Positions 1 to 7,694 are shown, numbered from the stretch's first letter. The stretch: 11,168 nucleotides of DNA from an uncultured Chloroflexota bacterium (GCA_937860285.1 CALMBS010000119.1:1-11168), one strand, 5' to 3'. Notes: a model not told the origin generated them from the sequence alone. Program-made: numbers and translations.

Positions 1-36
1 GCTGAACAGGCCCAAGCCCAGCAAACTGTAGACGAA

Positions 37-753
37 CTATTTGGGGCCGTGCTCTACCAGGTGGATCACCTCTTTGATCGTGGCCCGCGCGCCGCTGCTG
101 TAGCCCATCACACCCTGGAGCAGGTACGGGGGCTTGATGAGCTTCTGTTCAATGAGGTTGTTTACCAGGTCGTAGTCGCCGGTAGACCAGAGCTCCATTT
201 CTGGTTTGATATTGTGCTCCAGCATGGCCTTGGCGAATTTCTCGGTCTCCGCGTAGGACACGCCCTGCACCGCTTCGAAGGCCACGTCCTGCTCCCTGGT
301 GCCGGTGAGGGGCGGAAGGCGTTTCTTCAGGGTGAAGCGGGTGACCGTCCTGCCCATATCGAGGCTGCAGGTCTCCGGGTTGGCCAGCACCGGCGCCATG
401 CGGTTCTCGTCAGTGGGCTCCATGCCAAGGCCGCCGCCCGTGGTGTTGTTGATGATGATCTCGGGGCACTTCTCCCGGATCATGCCGTTGACCCTGAAGT
501 ACTCCTTGGGGTCGCCGGAGGCAAAGCCCAGGGCTTTCGGGTTTCTGACGTGAAGATGTACCTGCGTGGCCCCCAGCTTGTAGCATTCGGAGATCTGTGC
601 CACCTGCTCCTCAGCGGATTCCGGGTGATCGGGGTGGGTCTCCTTACCCTGCACGCCGCCGGTGACGGCCACGGTGATTATCAGCGGGGGCAGGCTCTGT
701 TTCGAGGTCAGCTTTAGCCATTGCATGTAGTCATTGGGATCGAAGGTCTCCAT
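37..753 (-). CDS. BKACE-family beta-keto acid cleavage enzyme (DUF849), interrupted by in-frame TAG
   Basis: The 238-residue product belongs to the BKACE (3-keto-5-aminohexanoate cleavage enzyme, DUF849) family. These zinc TIM-barrel enzymes convert a beta-keto acid plus acetyl-CoA to acetoacetate plus a new acyl-CoA. Visible family features are the first barrel strand PPLIITVAVTGG (22-33), the zinc-binding HxH pair H66/H68 in VHLHVR, and NTTGGG (103-108). The start is ATG at 753, with AAAGGAG five bases upstream. The frame closes at TAG (37-39), but the family is normally about 270-310 residues. The next twelve codons in the same frame read FVYSLLGLGLFS, which resembles the family's following strand (W-S/T-V-x-G-I-G). 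The missing C-terminus would carry the catalytic Arg and the zinc-binding Glu-Asp (R226, E230, D231 in Kce, from memory). It is the last visible gene of the carboxylase operon. The family is secure; whether the TAG kills the gene, is read through, or is an error is open. Confidence 0.85.
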   Translation of the reverse strand: METFDPNDYMQWLKLTSKQSLPPLIITVAVTGGVQGKETHPDHPESAEEQVAQISECYKLGATQVHLHVRNPKALGFASGDPKEYFRVNGMIREKCPEIIINNTTGGGLGMEPTDENRMAPVLANPETCSLDMGRTVTRFTLKKRLPPLTGTREQDVAFEAVQGVSYAETEKFAKAMLEHNIKPEMELWSTGDYDLVNNLIEQKLIKPPYLLQGVMGYSSGARATIKEVIHLVEHGPK

Positions 754-771
754 AGCATCTCCTTTCTCTTC

Positions 772-794
772 GGCGCCGATCGAACAACGGCGCC
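772..794 (-). repeat. Inverted repeat upstream of the BKACE ribosome site
   Basis: GGCGCCG (772-778) and CGGCGCC (788-794) form a perfect 7-bp all-G/C stem with a 9-base loop. In the minus-strand mRNA the hairpin ends about six bases before the AAAGGAG of the BKACE gene. There is no U-run after it, so it does not look like a Rho-independent terminator. A role in mRNA stability, processing or translation is inference. Confidence 0.5.
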
Positions 795-807
795 CTCTGG
801 CTGCGGT

Positions 808-826
808 CTCCAGATGTGAGCTGGAG
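808..826 (-). repeat. Second intercistronic inverted repeat
   Basis: CTCCAG (808-813) and CTGGAG (821-826) form a 6-bp stem with a 7-base loop. It lies between the stop of the zinc-ribbon gene and the hairpin at 772-794, so the 84-base spacer carries two stem-loops in tandem. No T-tract follows. Function unknown. Confidence 0.4.
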
Positions 827-837
827 CCCGGTTCGGA

Positions 838-1128
838 TCACTTGCCAGGCGGGGGGACGGCGATCTGGATGTCCCACATGGGCGGGGCATCCGGCTCGGT
901 CACCTCCACGTCCAGCATGGTGTAGCAGCCCGGGCAGTAGTACTCGTGGTAGATCACGTTGGACGTCTCCCGGGGAGGCCGAACCCCGTACACCTCGTCG
1001 GGGAACTTGTCCACCCGCGGGGCATGAAGCTTGTAGTTCTCCGACCCGTGGCAGAAGACGTGACCGCACTTGCGGCACTTGATCTGATGCGTCTTGTCGT
1101 CCAGGTCCAGATAGTAGTGAATCCTCAT
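838..1128 (-). CDS. Acetone carboxylase gamma-like zinc-ribbon subunit
   Basis: This small 96-residue protein resembles the gamma subunit of acetone/acetophenone carboxylases. Two CxxC pairs, C18/C21 (KCRKCGHVFC) and C65/C68 (YYCPGC), are well placed for one structural zinc. The stretch HVFCHGSENYKLHA and the C-terminal YYCPGCYTMLDVEV match the family pattern as I remember it. Known gamma subunits are near 170 residues, so this is a short form. I place the start at ATG 1128, which overlaps the hyuB stop as ATGA and has GGGAGG six bases upstream; a TTG at 1143 is in frame but has no such support. Translation is probably coupled to hyuB. In the known enzymes the small subunit is part of the core complex with the alpha and beta chains, and the same is inferred here. 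Confidence 0.82.
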   Translation of the reverse strand: MRIHYYLDLDDKTHQIKCRKCGHVFCHGSENYKLHAPRVDKFPDEVYGVRPPRETSNVIYHEYYCPGCYTMLDVEVTEPDAPPMWDIQIAVPPPGK

Positions 1129-3137
1129 TTCTTGCCTCCCCAAATAGCGCCTCTCTGCTTTCTCTCGGCCTTGATGTCCTTCCTGGCCTTCTCGGTGGCG
1201 GCCAGGTCCACCTTCATCGTCCTGCTATCAACCACCACGCCAAACACGTTCCGGGCGAACTCGACGGAGAAGATCCTGTTCTCGATGTCGGCCAGCACCC
1301 GCTCGGGTTCCCGGTCCAGCGGATCGCCGATGCCCTTGGCGCCGCCGAACCCTCCGGCCGCCACGTCCTTGTCGGTGGCCACAAACTGCACCGGCACCGG
1401 CGCATTCACCACTTGAACCGATCCGCCGGACTCCTTGGCCAGCTTCTCCAGCTCCTGGACCGTCTGGGGGATCTGGCCCTTCTTCCAGACATCGACCAGG
1501 TTCAGCCCCCTGGCTATGGTTCCCCGGTAGGGCAGCCCCGGAGGATAGGCGCCGCTCATGGACTGCGTCGGGTCGATCAGGGCCCCCATGACCGCCCAGC
1601 CGACCATGACGTAGGGGGAGTTGTGCGGGACCACGGCGTAGGTGATGCTGGCACCGCCCCGCCACCGGCCCGCCCCGGCATTGTCCTTGCCCTCCCTTCT
1701 CCACAAGTAGAGGAACGGGGACTGCAGCTCGAACATCTCCACGTCCGATATCGACGACTCGACCGTCATCATCATGCCTCCGGTGTCGCAGCCGTCACCC
1801 CGGCCCTCGTCGATGCCCGCCCCGGTGCCGCAGGCCCAGGATTCGCTGAATATGGAGCCGGTGGGATAGCCGAACTGGGTCAGGCCTCCCCAGAAGACCG
1901 GCGCTATGCAGTTGCGCTGCCAGGGGGCGTTGATGTCCGGCCAGTACTTCGGGTTGGTGTAGATCAAGTCGCCAATGAGGTCAGTGACAGACTCGGTGAC
2001 CGGGAAGGCCGCGCACCGGCTCACCGGCGTCATGTAGGGGGCATTGATGCAGCAGTTCTGCGGGATGTAGGTCCTGATGGGCTTGATGTAGCCCCAGTTG
2101 CCCGGGGTCTCCCAGAAGAGCTGGCTGGCTATGGCCACGTAAATGAGGCCGAAGGCGCCGTTGATGTAGCAGTTGTAATAGTTGGGGTTCGGCCCCGAGG
2201 CATCGAAGTCCAGGGTGAGCTCGTCCCCCTTCTTGGTCATCTCCACATTGATCTTGATCAGTCTCGGCTTGGGCTCGCCGACCTCCAGTTCCAGGTATGA
2301 CACCATGCGCCAAGTGCCGTCAGCCAGGCTGCGCAGCTTGGCCCGGGCCATCTCTTCGCCGTAGTCGATGTTCTGCTCCACGCAGGCCTTCACCTTGTCG
2401 ATGCCGTACCTCTTGATCAGGGCCTGGAACCTCTCCTTGGCCACGTTCAGCCCGGCGATCCTGGCCCGCAGGTCCAGCACGTAGTAGGCCGGGTCCCGGG
2501 TGGACCGCAGCAGGCAGTTGATGGCCGCCCGGTTGATCTGCCCTCGCTCCTGCACCTTTATGCCCTGCACTCGATAGCCTTCGTCGAGCAGTGACTTGGC
2601 GCTGGACGGCATACCCCCCGGCTCTATGGCGCCGGTCTCCGAGGTGTGGGTCAGCGAGCCCAGCCAGGCCACCAGCTCTCCGTCATGGAATATCGGCGTG
2701 CCCGTCCACTGGTCGCAGGCGTGATAGCCGCCGATGGAAGGCTCATTCATCATGAAGATGTCGCCGTCGTAGATGCCGGGCGCCTGGCCCTGCACATCCA
2801 GCACCTCCCTGACGTTGCCCTGGCTCCCGGCGGTGTGCAGCAGCAGACCGCAGGCCAGGGAAGAGGTAAGGCCGTGAGGATCGTAGATGGCGAAGAGCGC
2901 CTCACCCCCTTCGGCCACCACCGGCGAGCCCGAGACGCGCAGTATCGCCTGGCGGGCCTCGTTGGCGATGGAGTTCATGCGGTACGAGAGGATCTCGAAG
3001 TCCACCGGCGAGAGCTTCTTGTAGTTGGTCACCTCTTCCCGGCCGGGCAGCCACCCGCCGCCGATGAAGGTCCTCTTGCCTCCCAACGGAATCTCATACT
3101 GGTACAGTACTTTCTGCGGCTGTGCGGTTGTCGTCAT
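1125..3137 (-). CDS. hyuB: HyuB-family subunit, acetone/acetophenone carboxylase alpha-like
   Basis: The 670-residue product is a hydantoinase B/oxoprolinase family protein. In ketone carboxylases this chain holds the metal site where the phosphorylated enol attacks activated CO2. The family block lies at about residues 125-175: GDIFMMNEP, GGYHACDQWTGTPIF, then SLTHTSETGAIEPGG. H139, D142 and H164 have spacing similar to the metal ligands of acetone carboxylase alpha (from memory). The C-terminus (FGGAKGIGDPLDREPERV, then SVEFARNVFGVVVD) is typical of the family. Its length lies between plain HyuB (about 520-600) and acetone carboxylase alpha (about 780). The start ATG at 3137 has GGGAGG upstream. 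It lies 47 bases after hyuA and overlaps the zinc-ribbon gene by 4 bases, indicating one transcript. The usual NDP and DIGG motifs read NEP and ETGA here. A hydantoinase or 5-oxoprolinase role is possible but less likely given the gamma-like partner. Confidence 0.9.
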   Translation of the reverse strand: MTTTAQPQKVLYQYEIPLGGKRTFIGGGWLPGREEVTNYKKLSPVDFEILSYRMNSIANEARQAILRVSGSPVVAEGGEALFAIYDPHGLTSSLACGLLLHTAGSQGNVREVLDVQGQAPGIYDGDIFMMNEPSIGGYHACDQWTGTPIFHDGELVAWLGSLTHTSETGAIEPGGMPSSAKSLLDEGYRVQGIKVQERGQINRAAINCLLRSTRDPAYYVLDLRARIAGLNVAKERFQALIKRYGIDKVKACVEQNIDYGEEMARAKLRSLADGTWRMVSYLELEVGEPKPRLIKINVEMTKKGDELTLDFDASGPNPNYYNCYINGAFGLIYVAIASQLFWETPGNWGYIKPIRTYIPQNCCINAPYMTPVSRCAAFPVTESVTDLIGDLIYTNPKYWPDINAPWQRNCIAPVFWGGLTQFGYPTGSIFSESWACGTGAGIDEGRGDGCDTGGMMMTVESSISDVEMFELQSPFLYLWRREGKDNAGAGRWRGGASITYAVVPHNSPYVMVGWAVMGALIDPTQSMSGAYPPGLPYRGTIARGLNLVDVWKKGQIPQTVQELEKLAKESGGSVQVVNAPVPVQFVATDKDVAAGGFGGAKGIGDPLDREPERVLADIENRIFSVEFARNVFGVVVDSRTMKVDLAATEKARKDIKAERKQRGAIWGGKK

Positions 3138-3184
3138 TCTCTAACCTCCCAAGGTTGTCTAAACATTCACCTGATCCCGGCGGC

Positions 3185-5284
3185 TCACATCACGAAGAAG
3201 CCGTACTCATCGATCTTCAGCTGGCTGTCGTGGGGCACCATGATGGTGGTGGTCGCCAGCTCGGCCAGGGCCGGCCCGGCGATCACGTTGCCAGGCTCCA
3301 GCTTGTCGCCGTCGTAAATCGGGGTGACCTGGTAGGCCTTCTTCTCGCTCCAGTAGACATCCCGGCTGCCCTTGCGGGCGTGGTCGGCCTTCGGTGAACC
3401 GAGGGCCCGCTTGATGAGGCTGGGCCGGGCCAGCGGCACCGAGGCCGTCACGTGGATGGCCATGATCTCCATGCCCGCCTCCACGAACGCCGCCCCCTCG
3501 CCGTAGACGCTGCGGTAGAACTCCACGAAGTCGTCACCGATCTTGGCAATGTCCTGCTCATCGTAGGTCTTCTGGGGAATGGGTATCCTCTCTACGTTCA
3601 CCTGGCGGCCGAACTTCATGCTGATCTCCCGCTGCAAGATCACCTCGCTCCTGTCGAAGCCGATCCGGGTCATCTCCGCCATGGCGTCGCTCTCCAGCTG
3701 ATCGCACACCGCGTTGATCTGCTTCGGATCGGCCGGCATGGTGAAGAAGGTAGACCGGTCGAAGATCCGGGAGACGTCGGCGGAGGCCAGGCCGAAGGCC
3801 GAGAACGCGGCCGAGGTGGGAAACATGTATATGGACTTGAATCCCAGGCGCCGGCCGTAGGCCGCGCCGTGGGACGGTCCCCCGCCGCCGAAGCAGAACA
3901 CGGAGAAGTCCCGGGGATCGTAGCCGGTCCGGGTTACCATGAGGCGCAGCAGGTCGATCATGTGCTCATTCTGGATGTCCCAGATGGCCGCCGCCGTCTC
4001 CGTCTGGCCCATCCCTATCTTTTCACCCAGGGCCTTGACGGACTTTATGGCGGCGTCCTTGTTCAGCTTCTTCCGGCCGCCAAGATAGAAGTTGGGGTCG
4101 TAGATGCCCAGCGCCACAGCCGCATCGGTCACCGTGGGCTGATTGCCGCCCTTCATGTAGCAGACAGGCCCCGGATCGGCGCCGGCGCTGGCCGGCCCCA
4201 CCTTCAACGCGCCGCCTTCGTCCACCCAGGCGATGGTGCCGCCGCCGGCCCCGATGCTGGTGACGTCGATCATGGGTATGTTGACCCTGAAGCGCATGAT
4301 GGGTTTCTCCCGCGCATACACGTGGCGGCCTTCGGCGATGATGCTGACATCGAAGCTGGTGCCGCCGACATCAGTGGTAACCACGTTGGGCAGCCCCAGC
4401 AGGTCGGTGGCCACCTTGCGGCTGCCGATAACGCCTCCCACGGGCCCGGAGTTGATGGTGCCGATGGGCATCATGTCCTTGTAGGGCATAACGCCGCCCC
4501 AGACCTGGGCGGTCAGCAGCTCCTTCTTCAGCCCCTGTCCCCGGAGGACCTTGTCGAGGTGCTGGTACCAGCTGACCATGATGGGGCCGATGTAGCAGTC
4601 GATGGCGGCGGTGTTGAAGCGGCCGTACTCCCTGATCAGCGGGGCCACCTTGTGGGACATGTCCACGTAGACGTTGGGGGCCATGCGGGTAACGATCTCG
4701 TAGGCCTCCAGCTCGTGTTTGGGGAACAGGTGCGACCAGAGGAAACAGATGGCGATGGATTCGATGCCCTCGGCCAGCAACTCCTCGGTGGCTCTGGCCA
4801 CTTCGTCCCTGTTCAGCGGCACGACCTCGTTGCCGAAGGAGTCGAACCTCTCGGCCACTCCCTTGATGAGGCGCTTCGGAGAAATGGGCACCGTCTTCTT
4901 CACCATAGCCGCATGGCGTGTCTCCTCGGGGCTGAGACCATCGATGCGGCCGATGGCCCTCATGACATGGGTGGTGTCCTCGAAGCCCTTGGTGGTGATC
5001 ATGCCCGTCTTGACGCCGTTGCGGTTGATGAGGATGTTGGTCCCCACCGTGGTGCCCTGCACGAAGCTCTCGGTGCGGTCGAGGAGCTCCTTGAGGCCCA
5101 GGCCGACCTTCTGGCCGGCATCCGTGATGGCATTCAGGACGCCTTCCTCGAACTTGCCCGGCGTGGTCTCGGCCTTCCCGATGACCACGTTCCCTCCCGT
5201 GTCGATGACGATGACGTCTGTGAAGGTGCCTCCCGTGTCTACCCCGATGTGATAGGTCTTGCCGTTCTGCTTGTCTTTCACCAC
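3185..5284 (-). CDS. hyuA: HyuA-family ATPase subunit, acetone/acetophenone carboxylase beta-like
   Basis: The 699-residue product is a hydantoinase A/oxoprolinase family protein with an actin/hexokinase-like fold. In ketone carboxylases it phosphorylates the substrates using ATP. Phosphate-binding motifs are visible near the N-terminus (GVDTGGTFTDV, 14-24) and in the second half (TTDVGGTSFDVS, 303-314). These are followed by GAGGGTIAWVDEGG (346-359), ASAGADPGPVCY (365-376) and a glycine-rich CFGGGGPSHG. Length is normal for the family. Translation starts at one of two adjacent GTG codons: 5284 lies only four bases after AAGGAGG, while 5281 lies seven after it, so 5281 (698 residues) may be the true start. 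It is the first gene of the four-gene block, preceded by a 265-base gap and then the co-directional two-component system. The substrate is not readable from sequence. Confidence 0.9.
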   Translation of the reverse strand: MVKDKQNGKTYHIGVDTGGTFTDVIVIDTGGNVVIGKAETTPGKFEEGVLNAITDAGQKVGLGLKELLDRTESFVQGTTVGTNILINRNGVKTGMITTKGFEDTTHVMRAIGRIDGLSPEETRHAAMVKKTVPISPKRLIKGVAERFDSFGNEVVPLNRDEVARATEELLAEGIESIAICFLWSHLFPKHELEAYEIVTRMAPNVYVDMSHKVAPLIREYGRFNTAAIDCYIGPIMVSWYQHLDKVLRGQGLKKELLTAQVWGGVMPYKDMMPIGTINSGPVGGVIGSRKVATDLLGLPNVVTTDVGGTSFDVSIIAEGRHVYAREKPIMRFRVNIPMIDVTSIGAGGGTIAWVDEGGALKVGPASAGADPGPVCYMKGGNQPTVTDAAVALGIYDPNFYLGGRKKLNKDAAIKSVKALGEKIGMGQTETAAAIWDIQNEHMIDLLRLMVTRTGYDPRDFSVFCFGGGGPSHGAAYGRRLGFKSIYMFPTSAAFSAFGLASADVSRIFDRSTFFTMPADPKQINAVCDQLESDAMAEMTRIGFDRSEVILQREISMKFGRQVNVERIPIPQKTYDEQDIAKIGDDFVEFYRSVYGEGAAFVEAGMEIMAIHVTASVPLARPSLIKRALGSPKADHARKGSRDVYWSEKKAYQVTPIYDGDKLEPGNVIAGPALAELATTTIMVPHDSQLKIDEYGFFVM

Positions 5285-5549
5285 TCTGCCTCCTTGCCGG
5301 CGCGCATTCTGTCTGCAGATGGCCCGCCAGTGTGACGAGGAAAAGGGGGCAATCAGAGCCGGGTAATGCAGGATGTACCCCCGTCGGTCCGGCCGACCTC
5401 CTGATCTGCAACTCTACTATCCTCTTTCCGGGGGGCCACGGCCATGCTTCGGCAGGGGTAATTCGCCTACACCGGCAAAGGTAGTTCTGGGATACCCTGG
5501 GGCAGGTAGATGCAGCCAGCACTGTGCGGGGGGCCGTGCGCTGCGGGAA
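5285..5549 (-). other. Intergenic leader of the carboxylase operon; no gene seen
   Basis: These 265 bases separate the response-regulator stop from the hyuA start. I see no credible gene on either strand and no good -35/-10 pair or sigma-54 element reading toward hyuA. A 5-bp stem GTCGG/CCGAC with a TCCGG loop sits at 5383-5397 without a T-tract. If hyuA has its own promoter, and especially one that needs an activator such as the adjacent NarL-type regulator, this is where it would lie; that is inference. Confidence 0.4.
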
Positions 5550-6206
5550 TCAGGCGCGAGGCTTTAGTATGCCCTTCTCGACGGCGTAGCGAACCACGTC
5601 GGTCTGGCTGTGGAGCTTCAGCCGGTGCATCATGTTGCGGCGGTGGGTCTGCGCCGTTTGCTGGCTGATGGAGAGCATCTGGGCAATCTGGGATGTGGTA
5701 TAGCCCTGGGCCGCCAGGTGCAGCACCTCGCGTTCGCGGGGAGTAAGTGGCTCAGGCGTCTCCAGGCTGCTGGCCTGGGCGGCGCTGATGTAGGCGCGGA
5801 TGGCCAGGTCGGACAGCGGCGGGCTGAGATAGGGATGGCCGAGGGCCGCCTCCCTGATGGCGGTCAGGAAATCCTCCGGGGAAGAAGACTTGAGCACATA
5901 GGCCTGCGCCCCGGCCCGCAGGGCCTCAATGACGTAGGCCTCGTCAGCATGCATGGAGAGCACCACCACCCTGGTGGCCGGAGAACGCTTGCCGGCCAGG
6001 CGGGCGACCTCCAGCCCCCCCATCTTGGGCATCACCACATCGATGACAATCACATCCGGCTTCAGGCGGTCGAGCATGTCCAGCGCCTGGAGACCGTCCT
6101 CTGCTTCGCCGACCACGCGGAAACCCGGCTTCGTCTCCAGCATGATCCGCAGGCTGTGCCGCACCAGGTGATGATCGTCAGCCAGCACCACCGTGGTCAC
6201 ACTCAT
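5550..6206 (-). CDS. NarL/FixJ-family response regulator
   Basis: This 218-residue DNA-binding response regulator has a receiver domain (about 4-120) with acidic pair D10/D11, phospho-acceptor D56 (VIVIDVVMP), S84 and K106. A LuxR-type helix-turn-helix (about 153-215) has the signature LTPREREVLHLAAQG and the recognition-helix region ISQQTAQTHRRNMMHRL. Length is standard. The ATG at 6206 overlaps the kinase stop as ATGA, so the pair is translationally coupled and is almost certainly a cognate pair. Phosphorylated regulators of this type usually bind DNA as dimers and activate or repress nearby promoters. The closest co-directional target is the carboxylase operon 265 bases downstream, but that link is inferred. 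I could not find convincing binding-site repeats in that gap. Confidence 0.93.
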   Translation of the reverse strand: MSVTTVVLADDHHLVRHSLRIMLETKPGFRVVGEAEDGLQALDMLDRLKPDVIVIDVVMPKMGGLEVARLAGKRSPATRVVVLSMHADEAYVIEALRAGAQAYVLKSSSPEDFLTAIREAALGHPYLSPPLSDLAIRAYISAAQASSLETPEPLTPREREVLHLAAQGYTTSQIAQMLSISQQTAQTHRRNMMHRLKLHSQTDVVRYAVEKGILKPRA

Positions 6207-7684
6207 GCCGCCTCGCTCGCTTCCGCGGGGCCCTGGGCGGGAAGCTCGGCCGTCACCCTGGTGCCCACCCCCAGCACTGATTCGACTGACAGGTGCCCAC
6301 CGGCCAGGGCAGCCCGCTCCTGCATCCCGACCAGCCCGGTGGCATTGCTGCTGGCGTAGACGCTGTCGCGGGCGAAGCCCTTGCCGCTGTCCTCGATCTG
6401 CAGTGCTATCTTCTTCCTCGTGGCCACGATGCGGACATTCACGTCACCGACTCCGGCATGCCGGGCCACGTTGGTGAGGGCTTCCTGGACAATGCGAAAG
6501 ACGGCGGTCTCGGTATCCGGGTCGAACCTTCTCTCCAGTCCCCTCTGCTTGAAGTGAACGTCCACGTTGGTCTGGGTCTTGTAGGTCTGGAAATGGCGCA
6601 GCAGCGTGGGGAGAAGGCCCAGGTCGTCCAGCGTCGAGGGACGCAGCTCCAGGCAGAGGTCTTTGACCCGGCTCATGATGTCATCGATCACCGTCTGGAT
6701 CTCGCCGATGGTCTTGCGGGAACTGCGGGGAAGGTCCTCCGGCAGCATTCCCAGCAGCATGCGAATACCCGTCAGCGACTGGCCGATCTGGTCGTGAAGC
6801 TCGCGGGCGATGTGGCGGCGCTCGGTCTCCTGCATCTCCACCAGGCCGGAGGAAAGGGCCTTGAGCTGCTCCTCATAGCGGCGGCGCTCGGTGACGTCGC
6901 GGGTGAATCCGATGATGCCAACGGGCCGGCCCTGCCTGTCCCGCGTGAACATGGACTTGGCTTCCACCCAGACCGGACGGCCGTCCTTGTGCCGGAGCTG
7001 CAGCTCGATGCTCCAGGACCGGTCGGGGTCCACTCCGGGCTTGCCATCGATTCGCAGCTGCCGCGCGTAGGATTCCGCCGCCCCCTTCGCCGCAGAGGGC
7101 ATCACCAACTGGTCCAGGGTCATGCTCTGTATCTCGTTCCCGGTATAGCCCATGATGCTGGCGATGGGCTCGCTCATGTAGGTCACCCGGATGCTCCCGT
7201 CAGGCTGGAACTCCGAGGTCCACAGGCTGTCTTTCTCCATGTTGACAAAATGGCTGAGCCTCTCGCCGGCCGTTTCCAACTCCCGGATCTTCTCGGCACA
7301 CGGCGTCAGGTCCGTGAGTACCAGGAGCCAGGCCTTCTCTCCGCGCTCCTCGTCGGGCGTGGCCGCCCCCAGGCACTCGACCTGGTTCCCGTCGCTGCGG
7401 CGCAGCCGCAGCCGGGCATCCCTGATACGTCTAGCCTTCGACAGCCGCCGCTCCATCAAATCCCACTCGCCGGCGTCGCTACACAGGACCCCGAGCAGGC
7501 AGCCGCGCAACTCCGCGCCGGTGCGACCCAGCAGCCGGCAGCAGGGGGCGTTCACCTCCACGATCCGGCCCTCCCTCGAAAGCAGGAAGGCCGGCAGCGG
7601 AGACAGGCGAAGCAGGGTGCCGAAGAGCTTGCCGCCCGACGGACTTGAGATGGCTGGCTTCTGGGGTACCGGCGATCTACCCAT
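6203..7684 (-). CDS. Soluble PAS-domain sensor histidine kinase (NarL-partner type)
   Basis: This 493-residue kinase has no signal peptide or membrane segment, so it is predicted to be cytoplasmic. Order: PAS-like domain 1 (about 20-130), PAS domain 2 with a PAC-like tail (about 150-268, ending IIGFTRDVTERRR), a HisKA_3 dimerization/phosphoacceptor helix with H297 in ARELHDQIGQSLTGI, and an HATPase_c domain (about 390-483) with N405 (EALTNVARH), D432/G434 (EDSGKGF) and GLVGMQERA (450-458). This is the usual architecture of kinases that partner NarL-type regulators, and the regulator follows with an ATGA overlap. The PAS ligand or cofactor is unknown; a small aromatic, ketone or redox cue would fit the neighbouring genes but is speculation. 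The ATG at 7684 lacks a Shine-Dalgarno; a candidate promoter ends only about ten bases upstream, so the mRNA may be nearly leaderless. An internal start cannot be excluded. Confidence 0.92.
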   Translation of the reverse strand: MGRSPVPQKPAISSPSGGKLFGTLLRLSPLPAFLLSREGRIVEVNAPCCRLLGRTGAELRGCLLGVLCSDAGEWDLMERRLSKARRIRDARLRLRRSDGNQVECLGAATPDEERGEKAWLLVLTDLTPCAEKIRELETAGERLSHFVNMEKDSLWTSEFQPDGSIRVTYMSEPIASIMGYTGNEIQSMTLDQLVMPSAAKGAAESYARQLRIDGKPGVDPDRSWSIELQLRHKDGRPVWVEAKSMFTRDRQGRPVGIIGFTRDVTERRRYEEQLKALSSGLVEMQETERRHIARELHDQIGQSLTGIRMLLGMLPEDLPRSSRKTIGEIQTVIDDIMSRVKDLCLELRPSTLDDLGLLPTLLRHFQTYKTQTNVDVHFKQRGLERRFDPDTETAVFRIVQEALTNVARHAGVGDVNVRIVATRKKIALQIEDSGKGFARDSVYASSNATGLVGMQERAALAGGHLSVESVLGVGTRVTAELPAQGPAEASEAA

Positions 7685-7694
7685 CCTAATGCGA

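Noticed and set aside
1129..1143. Upstream TTG start for the zinc-ribbon gene
   Set aside because: ATG 1128 has GGGAGG at good spacing and an ATGA overlap with hyuB; the TTG would sit on that ribosome site.
1413..2300. Plus-strand open frame opposite hyuB
   Set aside because: Shadow of hyuB; low-complexity His/Gly/Asp-rich translation with no family features.
3143..3156. Small inverted repeat AACCT/AGGTT around the hyuB ribosome site
   Set aside because: Five base pairs with a four-base loop is too weak to claim a translational switch.
1125..5284. Hydantoinase or 5-oxoprolinase as the main call for HyuA/HyuB
   Set aside because: The adjacent gamma-like zinc-ribbon protein and the BKACE partner point to a ketone carboxylase type; kept only as an alternative.
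3452..5335. Long plus-strand open frame (627 codons) opposite hyuA
   Set aside because: It is antisense to a clear HyuA gene, has no recognisable domains, and long antisense frames are expected in GC-rich codon patterns.
5383..5397. Stem GTCGG/CCGAC as a Rho-independent terminator between the regulator and hyuA
   Set aside because: Only 5 bp and no T-run on either strand.
5285..5549. NarL heptamer-like sites or a sigma-54 promoter upstream of hyuA
   Set aside because: Scattered TAC-type matches lack paired spacing, and no GG-N10-GC element has correct spacing.
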